Position numbers and translations under genes: made by a program. Shown piece after piece: positions 1-5,322 of a stretch of DNA of 7,873 bases. The stretch is from Flavobacteriaceae bacterium. GTDB taxonomy: Bacteria; Bacteroidota; Bacteroidia; Flavobacteriales; Flavobacteriaceae. Under the pieces are notes generated by a model, which saw only the letters and a list, made by a program, of their open reading frames with translations, did no database searches and was not told the DNA's origin. The stretch covers positions 1 to 7,873 of the forward strand of contig JAUWLK010000120.1 of NCBI GenBank assembly GCA_030613745.1. The letters run 5' to 3'. Numbering within the stretch: position 1 is the stretch's first letter; every line of letters begins with the position of its first letter.

Positions 1-245
1 GTTAAATCATGATCATAAATAATTGTATTTAAAGTAAGATAAGTTCTAACCTCTTTTTCTTTACATCTTTTTGAAATTTCATGTAAATCATCTAAGGTAA
101 AATTAATGGATGCTCTTGCTCGCATATTTAATTGCTCAACTCCAAAATAAACAGAATCTGCCCCATTATCCAAAGCTGCTTGTAATGATTCAAAATTACC
201 TGCAGGTGCCATCAATTCAATTTTATTATCACTATTCAAACCCAT
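1..245 (-). CDS. U32-family (collagenase-like peptidase / RNA-modification type) protein, N-terminal part only
   Basis: This is an open frame of 81 codons from an ATG at 243-245, cut by the left edge of the window. It begins MGLNSDNKIELMAPAGNFESLQ. The segment ELMAPAGNFESLQAALDNGA followed by DSVYFGVEQLNMRARASINF (about residues 10-49) is the characteristic start of U32 proteins: LxAPAG, then an Ala-Gly/Asn-Gly-AD-xVYFG element and an N-x-R-A loop. Characterised members include E. coli TrhP (YegQ, tRNA hydroxylation) and RlhA (23S rRNA hydroxylation). Many others are still labelled peptidases without proof. The metal- or substrate-related cysteines of the family lie later and are not in view, so the subgroup cannot be assigned. 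No signal peptide is seen, which suggests a cytoplasmic protein. The gene is divergent from asd over 212 bp, in which I found no clear promoter match. The family call is confident; the substrate is unknown. Confidence 0.85.
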   Translation of the reverse strand, partial: MGLNSDNKIELMAPAGNFESLQAALDNGADSVYFGVEQLNMRARASINFTLDDLHEISKRCKEKEVRTYLTLNTIIYDHDL

Positions 246-457
246 TTCTTATTTATTATAATCATCATTTTTAAGGAAGTGCGAAATTACAACTTAATAT
301 TTAATGTTTAATTCTTGTGTTAAAATTTAACTATTTGAACCATTATCTGAATTAATTTAAACAAATTGTAATTAATCTCATTTTTTACAATGTATATCTT
401 AAAAATAATTTATAATCTTTACAGCTTTAAAAATTATAATCATAAATTGATAATCAA

Positions 458-1447
458 ATGAAGTTAGCTATAGTTGGTGCTACCGGTATGGTAGGAACAG
501 TAATGTTAAAAGTTTTAGCAGAAAGAAATTTCCCTGTTACAAAATTATTAGTTGTTGCATCAGAAAAGTCGGTAGGGAAAACTATTCACTTTCAAGGAAA
601 AAATCATACAGTAATCAGTTTACAAAATGCTGTAGATCAAAAACCGGATATTGCTGTCTTTTCAGCTGGAGGATCAATATCTTTAGAATGGGCTCCAAAA
701 TTTGCCAAAGTAGGAACAACTGTGGTTGACAATTCATCTGCATGGCGAATGGACTCTACTAAAAAGTTAATTGTTCCTGAGATTAATGCCAATGAATTAA
801 CCAAAGATGATAAAATTATTGCTAATCCAAATTGTTCTACCATTCAAATGGTTATGGCTTTAGCTCCTTTACACAAAAAATACAAAATCAAACGTTTGGT
901 AATCTCTACATATCAATCAATAACAGGTACTGGAGTAAAAGCAGTTCAACAATTAGAAAATGAGTATCAGGGAATAAAAGGAGAAATGGCTTACCATTAC
1001 CCTATTCATAAAAATGCAATACCTCATTGTGATGTTTTTGAAGATAATGGTTACACGAAAGAAGAAATGAAATTGGTACGAGAAACACAAAAAATACTAA
1101 ATGATAAAACCATTGCTATTACAGCTACAGCTGTTAGAATACCTGTTGTTGGTGGACACTCTGAAAGTATAAATATTGAATTTGAGAAAGAATTTGAGCT
1201 ATCTGAAGTAAGAAATATATTACGTCATACCAGTGGTGTTACCTTACAAGATAATACAGATACCAATACTTACCCAATGCCTATTTATGCTGAAGGTAAA
1301 AATGATGTTTTTGTAGGTAGAATTCGTCGTGATGAATCACAGGCTAGAACAATGAATATGTGGGTAGTTTCAGATAATTTACGTAAAGGAGCTGCAACCA
1401 ATACCATACAAATAGCTGAGTATTTAATGGAGAATAATTTGGTTTAA
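458..1447 (+). CDS. asd: aspartate-semialdehyde dehydrogenase
   Basis: The enzyme reduces L-aspartyl-4-phosphate with NADPH to L-aspartate 4-semialdehyde. This is the branch point to lysine/diaminopimelate, threonine and methionine, and it acts in the cytoplasm. The 329 residues are full length for the family. The N-terminal Rossmann fold opens with VGATGMVG (6-13). FSAGGS (68-73) and VVDNSSAWRM (89-98) form the nucleotide-side loops. NPNCST (123-128) holds the catalytic cysteine C126. TYQSITGTG (151-159) carries the active-site Q153. R227 and H234 (in VGGHSES) are the expected substrate-binding arginine and general acid/base histidine. No catalytic residue is missing. The start follows an AT-rich leader with no Shine-Dalgarno sequence, as is usual in Bacteroidota, and the Rossmann fold begins at residue 3, so no other start is plausible. 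The gene stands alone, with a divergent neighbour upstream and a strong terminator 10 nt past its stop. Confidence 0.97.
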   Translation: MKLAIVGATGMVGTVMLKVLAERNFPVTKLLVVASEKSVGKTIHFQGKNHTVISLQNAVDQKPDIAVFSAGGSISLEWAPKFAKVGTTVVDNSSAWRMDSTKKLIVPEINANELTKDDKIIANPNCSTIQMVMALAPLHKKYKIKRLVISTYQSITGTGVKAVQQLENEYQGIKGEMAYHYPIHKNAIPHCDVFEDNGYTKEEMKLVRETQKILNDKTIAITATAVRIPVVGGHSESINIEFEKEFELSEVRNILRHTSGVTLQDNTDTNTYPMPIYAEGKNDVFVGRIRRDESQARTMNMWVVSDNLRKGAATNTIQIAEYLMENNLV

Positions 1448-1456
1448 AAATTATAA

Positions 1457-1489
1457 AAAAGGCTGTTTTAAAATCAAAAACAGCCTTTT
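1457..1489. terminator. bidirectional intrinsic terminator between asd and the thioredoxin gene
   Basis: A perfect 13-bp stem (1457-1469 pairs with 1477-1489) encloses a 7-nt loop. The core GGCTGTTTT / AAAACAGCC is flanked by A-runs on the left and T-runs on the right, so the hairpin is followed by a U-tract in either direction. It sits between two converging genes and can end both asd (+) and the thioredoxin transcript (-). Confidence 0.9.
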
Positions 1490-1512
1490 AAATTTTTATC
1501 CTTTAAAGGAGA

Positions 1513-1872
1513 TTATTTTTCAACTTTTAATACATCTTTAATAACTCCTTCAAGATTATGTTTAGGTAATGCACCTTGTGCCATTTGAGGATCTCCTTCA
1601 GCAGGGCAAAATAACATTGATGGTATACTTCTAATTCCAAAAGCCGCAGAAAGTTCTTGCTCAGCTTCAGTATCAACTTTATATATATCAACTTTACCTT
1701 TATACTCTTCAGATAATTCTTCTAATATAGGAGCTACCATTTTACATGGACCACACCAGTCTGCATAAAAATCAATTATACAAGGTTTATCTCCTTCAAA
1801 TTTCCATTCTTTATTTTTTTCGAAATTAAAAACTTTTTTCAAAAAAGTTTCTTTAGTTAATAACTCAGTCAT
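1513..1872 (-). CDS. trxA: thioredoxin (cytoplasmic, WCGPC)
   Basis: This is a thiol-disulfide reductant of 119 residues with a single thioredoxin fold and no signal peptide, so it is cytoplasmic. The active site is W39-C40-G41-P42-C43 (DFYADWCGPCKMVAP). The buried acid typical of reducing thioredoxins is D34 in IIDFYADWC. The cis-proline is P84 in RSIPSMLF. Two extra cysteines, C31 and C89, lie outside the active site. Compared with E. coli Trx1, about ten residues are added at the N-terminus (MTELLTKETFLKKVFNFEKN), and there is a loop AEGDPQMAQGAL in place of the usual short turn before the last strand. Both are common in Bacteroidota thioredoxins, as far as I recall. The gene is single, convergent with asd and divergent from a DoxX-like gene. 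A sigma-54-type promoter match lies 42-57 nt upstream of its start, which would suggest condition-dependent rather than constitutive expression. The family call is near certain; its place as the main cellular thioredoxin is not shown. Confidence 0.95.
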   Translation of the reverse strand: MTELLTKETFLKKVFNFEKNKEWKFEGDKPCIIDFYADWCGPCKMVAPILEELSEEYKGKVDIYKVDTEAEQELSAAFGIRSIPSMLFCPAEGDPQMAQGALPKHNLEGVIKDVLKVEK

Positions 1873-1913
1873 ATTTATTAAATTTTAATTTATTCATTGT
1901 TTCACAAACTATT

Positions 1914-1929
1914 AGCAATTTATATGCCA
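1914..1929 (-). promoter_or_regulatory. candidate sigma-54 (-24/-12) promoter for the thioredoxin gene
   Basis: Read on the minus strand the bases are TGGCATATAAATTGCT. This matches the consensus TGGCAY-N5-TTGCW with exactly the required spacing between the GG and GC doublets. With C at about -12 (1915), transcription would start near 1903 and leave a leader of about 31 nt before the ATG. This is a sequence match only. Use of this site requires an RpoN and an enhancer-binding protein elsewhere in the genome. Confidence 0.5.
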
Positions 1930-1931
1930 CT

Positions 1932-1978
1932 TCATTTTATAGTGCAAAATGACATAAAATTTGACAGTATGTCGGTCA
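1932..1978. promoter_or_regulatory. cluster of inverted and direct repeats behind the sigma-54 site (possible activator or repressor binding region)
   Basis: Three small symmetric elements lie within 47 bp. First, TCATTTT-N7-AAAATGA (1932-1938 / 1946-1952). Second, two direct TGACA copies 12 bp apart (1950-1954 and 1962-1966). Third, GACA-N3-TGTC (1963-1973) followed by GTCA (1975-1978). Relative to the inferred thioredoxin start near 1903 they lie at about -29 to -75, which is close for an enhancer site but possible. The same repeats overlap the upstream part of a putative promoter for the opposite gene, so one protein could control both directions. Some symmetry is expected by chance in AT-rich DNA; the GC-containing TGACA/TGTC half-sites are the less likely part. 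Confidence 0.35.
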
Positions 1979-1994
1979 CATAAGTTACATTTTG
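1960..1994 (+). promoter_or_regulatory. weak Bacteroidota-type promoter candidate for the DoxX-like gene
   Basis: TTTG at 1960-1963 is followed 22 bp later by TACATTTTG (1986-1994). This resembles the Bacteroidota -33 TTG and -7 TAnnTTTG pair, but with one extra base in the -7 element. It would start transcription about 50 nt before the ATG at 2048. The imperfect -7 match keeps this tentative. Confidence 0.3.
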
Positions 1995-2047
1995 TTATTT
2001 TTTATATATTATACGTCTAAACTTTAATATTAACTAAATTTTTAATT

Positions 2048-2422
2048 ATGAATTCAAAATTAATAACTGTTTTAAGAATAATTTTAGGAATTATTCTGAT
2101 TGTATTTGGTGCTAACAAATTTTTTAACTTTATGCCTAGTCCAGAAGGAATGCCAGAAGCGGCTGCAAATTTCATTACGGCATTAGTTGAAACAGGTTAT
2201 ACCTTTAAATTTATTGGTGCTATTGAAATTTTTACCGGAATATTATTTTTAACTAATAAATGGGTGCCTTTTGCCTTATTGTTAATTGCTCCTGTTATAG
2301 TAAATATTATGCTTTTTCATTTGGCTTTAGATATGAAAAGTATGTTACCAGGCACAATTCTTAGTATTTTGGTAATAATATTATTTTACCACAATTGGGA
2401 TAAGTACAAAGCTTTATTTTAA
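2048..2422 (+). CDS. DoxX-like small integral membrane protein
   Basis: The 124-residue protein is almost entirely membrane-embedded, with four predicted helices at about 5-24, 52-69, 73-93 and 100-115. The first helix and its exit, RIILGIILIVFGANKFFNF (10-28), match the DoxX/DoxD-like pattern in which a hydrophobic helix ends in F-G-x-x-K-F/L. The second helix begins GAIEIFTGILFL (57-68), also typical of the family (ExxxGxxL). The loop between helices 1 and 2 (MPSPEGMPEAAANFITALVETG) probably lies outside the membrane. DoxX family members have been linked to redox or thiol stress, but most, including this type, have no proven activity. The gene is divergent from thioredoxin and shares its control region, so co-regulation is possible, although nothing in the protein itself (no cysteine) shows a thiol role. 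It ends 24 nt before a strong palindromic terminator. Confidence is high for a DoxX-like membrane protein and low for function. Confidence 0.8.
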   Translation: MNSKLITVLRIILGIILIVFGANKFFNFMPSPEGMPEAAANFITALVETGYTFKFIGAIEIFTGILFLTNKWVPFALLLIAPVIVNIMLFHLALDMKSMLPGTILSILVIILFYHNWDKYKALF

Positions 2423-2446
2423 TTGTTAATTAGGTATACCCTTTAT

Positions 2447-2488
2447 AAAACCAAAAAATTCTGTATTAATACAGAATTTTTTGGTTTT
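2447..2488. terminator. bidirectional terminator, 42-bp perfect palindrome
   Basis: Positions 2447-2467 are the exact reverse complement of 2468-2488. In RNA this makes a stem of up to about 19 bp with a small TTAA-type loop, containing CC..TTCTGTA and its mirror, with A-runs before and T-runs after. It lies 24 nt after the DoxX-like stop and 3 nt beyond the phosphate transporter stop, so it serves both converging genes. Confidence 0.88.
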
Positions 2489-2491
2489 TAA

Positions 2492-4759
2492 TTAATCTAT
2501 TTTTATTTTTTCTTTTTTCATGCTCAAATAAAACTCTTGATACAACTCCACTAAATTCATAATAGCCGAAATTAAATCTTTGGTTTCTAGTAAATTACCA
2601 AAATACAAAGTCGTATTTTTAGCACTAGATTCTTCAGTACGTATTCGTTTTATTTGTTTTTCAATAGATTTTGAAACATGATTAAATAAATCTTGACGTT
2701 TAGATAGTATTCCATTTAAATTTTCAAAACTTCTGGTTTCAAAAGTTCTTTCAATATCATGTAGCATTTCTTTTAGATTAATATCAATATTTTTCAAATC
2801 TTCAATCTGACTTTTCTTTAAATTCTTATGATTGTTATTTACGTGTTTAAAACTTGCTTTTGAAATATAACTTATAGATTGAGAAATATCTTGTAAATAC
2901 CCTAACACTAAAATATAAAATCTACTAGCTTCAACTGATGTATCATCTAAAGATTTAATAAAATAAAACGCCTCATCTTTTAAACTACTAACTTCATCAT
3001 TTAATTTATTAACGTGTTTTTCTGTTTTCTTTAATTTATTCAAATCATGCGTTGACAAATCGTTAACAACATTCGAATATAATTTATTAACTCGTCGAAC
3101 TACTTCAGAAATATGATCAGAAGTTTCTTCAATAACTTCACTAATTGTAATTAATTCTGCCCTCTTAATAACACGTTTTTGTGATTTTTCTTTTTGTTCC
3201 GTTTTATGTCTTATAAAATTTCTTATGATTAAAAAGAATACTAAGGTCAATATTAATCCAACAGCTGTTATACCTCCAAGATGGATAAGATATGCAAAAA
3301 TTCCAGAAGTAATAAAAGCAATTATTGCTGTTAAAAACCAACCACCAACAACACTTAATACACCAGCTACTCTATAAACTGCACTTTCTCTATCCCAAGC
3401 TCTATCAGCCAATGAAGTACCCATTGCAACCATAAAAGTTACATAAGTTGTAGATAGAGGTAATTTATATGAAGTTGCTATTGAAATTAATATACCTGCA
3501 ACCATTAAGTTAGTTGTAGCTCGTATTGCATCAAAAGCCGGCACTTCAAAAGTCTTATTTTTAGGTAAAGAAACAACTGGCTTTTTAAATCTTTTTTCTA
3601 CCCATTTATTTGTTGAATTTGGCAAAATAAAATCAGTAATATTAGAAATTCCTACAGATGTTCTTACAACTGCTCTAGATATAGCATTTGGTTGAAAACG
3701 CTCATGACCTTCATCTTGTCTAGCCAAACTAACTTCAGTATCTGCAACTTTTCTTGCTTTTGAAGAAAACCAAAGAGTAGCCACCATAATCAAACCCGCA
3801 ACAAACAAAAAGATTGTTGGTGTAGGAACTTTTCCTGCTAAAACTTCCATGCTAAACTCAGATGCAGCTATACCAGAAACTTTCCATGCTTCATATGAAT
3901 TCCATGCAGCCATAGGCACACCAATAAAGTTTACCAAATCATTCCCTGCAAAGGCAAGTGCTAAAGCAAAAGTTCCGATAGAAATAATAATTTTATACAA
4001 ATTAATTTTAAATACTGTAGTTAATAAATGAGATAAAGCGGTCCAAAGAACAAAAGCAATTAATATTATTATCATTTCATTACCTTCAATAAATCCTTTC
4101 AAATCTTTATAATATACTGTTCCTTTCAATCCTTTCATAAAAATGAAATAAGAAATAGCTGTCAAAGCTATTCCTCCAAAAATTGATATATAAATTCTTG
4201 GTTTTTGCTCAAAGTTAAATGTTAAAAATAAACGCGAAATATATTGCACTATAGCTCCTATTGAAAATGCAAAGACGACGGACAGTAGAATTCCGACAAT
4301 AATTGTTATTGCTTTTTCAGAATTTATATACTGTGATAAATCAGCTAATGTTTGTGTATCAGAAGAAGCTATTTTTAATAAAGCCATCGCAACAGCTGCT
4401 CCCAACAATTCAAAAACTATTGAAACTGTAGTAGAAGTTGGCATTCCAAGTGTGTTAAAGAAATCCAATAATAGAATATCCGTAACCATCACAGCCATGA
4501 AAATAATCATGATTTCATTAAAGTAAAACTCACCTGGATTAAAAATTCCTTTTCGAGCTACTTCCATCATTCCACTTGAAAAAATAGCTCCCAAAGCTAT
4601 CCCGAAACTAGCAACGATCATAATGGTTCGCATTGAAACAACTTTTGAACCAATTGCTGAATTTAAAAAATTTACAGCATCATTACTAACCCCTACTACC
4701 AAATCAATAACTGCTAATGCCACCAAAGCAATAAGCATTAAAATGTATATATTATCCAT
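2492..4759 (-). CDS. pit: PiT-family inorganic phosphate transporter with C-terminal PhoU-like cytoplasmic domain
   Basis: This is an inner-membrane phosphate permease (PiT/PHO-4 family, cation- or metal-phosphate symport). At 755 residues it is much longer than E. coli PitA (about 500). Residues 1-515 hold the transporter with its two inverted family repeats. The first has GVSNDAVNFLNSAIGS (23-38) and GMPTSTT (105-111). The second has AGNDLVNFIGVP (271-282) and KLPLSTTYVTF (432-442). The N-D-x-x-N signatures and both P-x-S-T-T motifs are intact. A long basic and polar loop (about 333-405) lies between the helix sets. After the last helix (about 496-513), a charged, largely helical tail (about 520-755) with no membrane segment resembles the PhoU/DUF47 helical bundle that elsewhere is encoded separately beside pit. 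Here it is fused, which suggests built-in control of uptake. The gene is single, convergent with the DoxX-like gene and divergent from the dodecin. The PiT assignment is firm; the PhoU-like reading of the tail rests on its helical heptad-like pattern and its position. Confidence 0.93.
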   Translation of the reverse strand: MDNIYILMLIALVALAVIDLVVGVSNDAVNFLNSAIGSKVVSMRTIMIVASFGIALGAIFSSGMMEVARKGIFNPGEFYFNEIMIIFMAVMVTDILLLDFFNTLGMPTSTTVSIVFELLGAAVAMALLKIASSDTQTLADLSQYINSEKAITIIVGILLSVVFAFSIGAIVQYISRLFLTFNFEQKPRIYISIFGGIALTAISYFIFMKGLKGTVYYKDLKGFIEGNEMIIILIAFVLWTALSHLLTTVFKINLYKIIISIGTFALALAFAGNDLVNFIGVPMAAWNSYEAWKVSGIAASEFSMEVLAGKVPTPTIFLFVAGLIMVATLWFSSKARKVADTEVSLARQDEGHERFQPNAISRAVVRTSVGISNITDFILPNSTNKWVEKRFKKPVVSLPKNKTFEVPAFDAIRATTNLMVAGILISIATSYKLPLSTTYVTFMVAMGTSLADRAWDRESAVYRVAGVLSVVGGWFLTAIIAFITSGIFAYLIHLGGITAVGLILTLVFFLIIRNFIRHKTEQKEKSQKRVIKRAELITISEVIEETSDHISEVVRRVNKLYSNVVNDLSTHDLNKLKKTEKHVNKLNDEVSSLKDEAFYFIKSLDDTSVEASRFYILVLGYLQDISQSISYISKASFKHVNNNHKNLKKSQIEDLKNIDINLKEMLHDIERTFETRSFENLNGILSKRQDLFNHVSKSIEKQIKRIRTEESSAKNTTLYFGNLLETKDLISAIMNLVELYQEFYLSMKKEKIKID

Positions 4760-4776
4760 ATTATAAATTTAAGTTG

Positions 4777-4804
4777 CAAAAATAATTAAGTCAAACCAGC
4801 GCAA
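4777..4804 (-). promoter_or_regulatory. Bacteroidota-type promoter candidate for the phosphate transporter
   Basis: On the minus strand, TTG (4804-4802) is followed 17 bp later by TATTTTTG (4784-4777). The second element is an exact TAnnTTTG match, and the spacing is within the range described for Flavobacterium promoters. Transcription would start only about 10-15 nt before the ATG, so the leader is very short, which is the main doubt. Confidence 0.4.
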
Positions 4805-5015
4805 TGTTACCTTAATGTTAACAAATAAGCTTTAATAAAAATTAAAGATCTATAAAAATAATCAATTACAATAAATATTTAATACTTCTTTATAATATTT
4901 ATTACAATTTATAACAGTTTTAATTAATCTGGATTTTAACATAAAAAACCCTGAATATTAAGTTAATTTTTGTATTATTAATAAAAATTTTTTTTTAATT
5001 AAAACTATTTAAACC

Positions 5016-5219
5016 ATGTCTGTATTAAAAGTTATCGAAGTTTTGGCCAACTCAACAAAAAGCTGGGAAGATGCTACACAAAACGCAATTAACCACGCAA
5101 GTAAAAGTGTGAAAGGAATTAAATCAGCATTTGTACAATCACAAAGTGCTGTTATTGAAAATAATGATATCACACAATATCGAGTAAATGTTAAAATTAC
5201 ATTTGAAGTTAGAGATTAA
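5016..5219 (+). CDS. dodecin family protein lacking the flavin-stacking tryptophan
   Basis: The 67-residue protein is the usual dodecin length. Dodecins form hollow dodecamers in the cytoplasm that store or buffer riboflavin, FMN or related ligands. The family pattern is clear: KVIEVLANSTKSWEDATQNA (5-24) forms strand 1 and the start of the helix, HASKSVKGIKS (27-37) the end of the helix and the turn, then strands AFVQSQSAVIEN (38-49) and QYRVNVKITFEV (54-65). In flavin-binding dodecins a tryptophan after the helix (as in LRWFEV or LDWFEV) stacks on the isoalloxazine ring. By my hand alignment that position is S37 here. The nearby Q (Q41) and the VxLKVxF-like last strand are kept. The protein may therefore bind another ligand or ion, or serve as a shell. 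No Shine-Dalgarno is seen; the start is fixed by the conserved MxVxKVIE beginning. The gene is single and ends at a strong terminator 16 nt past its stop. Confidence 0.9.
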   Translation: MSVLKVIEVLANSTKSWEDATQNAINHASKSVKGIKSAFVQSQSAVIENNDITQYRVNVKITFEVRD

Positions 5220-5235
5220 TTTCTAATAATTTATT

Positions 5236-5259
5236 GCCAGGATTTTTCCTGGCTTTTTT
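5236..5259 (+). terminator. intrinsic terminator after the dodecin gene
   Basis: GCCAGGA (5236-5242) pairs with TCCTGGC (5247-5253) around a 4-nt T loop and is followed directly by six Ts. This is a canonical rho-independent terminator, and it separates the dodecin from the DUF255 gene on the same strand. Confidence 0.93.
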
Positions 5260-5307
5260 ATATAATACCATTTATACTATAAATTTATAGTGTAAATGGT
5301 ATTATAT
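5260..5307. repeat. 48-bp near-perfect palindrome between the dodecin and DUF255 genes
   Basis: The arm 5260-5283 is the reverse complement of 5284-5307 over 24 bp, with a single exception (T5275 against G5292, a U-G wobble in RNA). It contains TACCATTTA and its mirror TAAATGGTA around a central TATAAATTTATA. It begins one base after the T-run of the preceding terminator, so it is not needed as a second terminator, and it has no T-tract after its right arm. It could be a dimeric operator, a cruciform or cleavage site, or a dispersed intergenic palindromic repeat. Only one copy is in the window, apart from a partial core match (TTATAGTG[T/C]AAA) at 1937-1948. Confidence 0.8.
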
Positions 5308-5310
5308 TTG
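5303..5310 (+). promoter_or_regulatory. -7 promoter element for the DUF255-DUF1304 unit
   Basis: TATATTTG is an exact match to the Bacteroidota -7 consensus TAnnTTTG, with its first five bases inside the right arm of the palindrome. No TTG is present at the expected -33 distance, because the palindrome occupies that stretch. If used, transcription starts around 5314-5318, which rules out the ATG at 5296 and supports the start at 5323 with a leader of under 10 nt. Confidence 0.45.
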
Positions 5311-5322
5311 AAAAAAACATGT

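Noticed and set aside
246..457. Divergent spacer between the U32-family gene and asd
   Set aside because: Both strands were searched for TAnnTTTG/TTG pairs, sigma-54 sites, small open frames and riboswitch-like stems. Only weak partial matches were found, so nothing was called.
637..843. 68-codon open frame on the minus strand
   Set aside because: It lies fully inside asd, whose catalytic motifs are intact in the other strand's frame; it has no recognisable protein features.
3849..4031. 60-codon open frame on the plus strand
   Set aside because: It is antisense to conserved PiT membrane segments and has no plausible upstream signals.
4830..4847. CTTTAAT-N4-ATTAAAG inverted repeat in the transporter-dodecin spacer
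   Set aside because: It is a short, nearly all-AT hairpin in a very AT-rich spacer, with no T-tract and no clear relation to either start; chance is the better explanation.
4964..4972. TAATTTTTG as a dodecin promoter element
   Set aside because: It has one base too many for TAnnTTTG and no TTG at the -33 distance, so it was not listed; no better dodecin promoter was seen in the 256-bp spacer.
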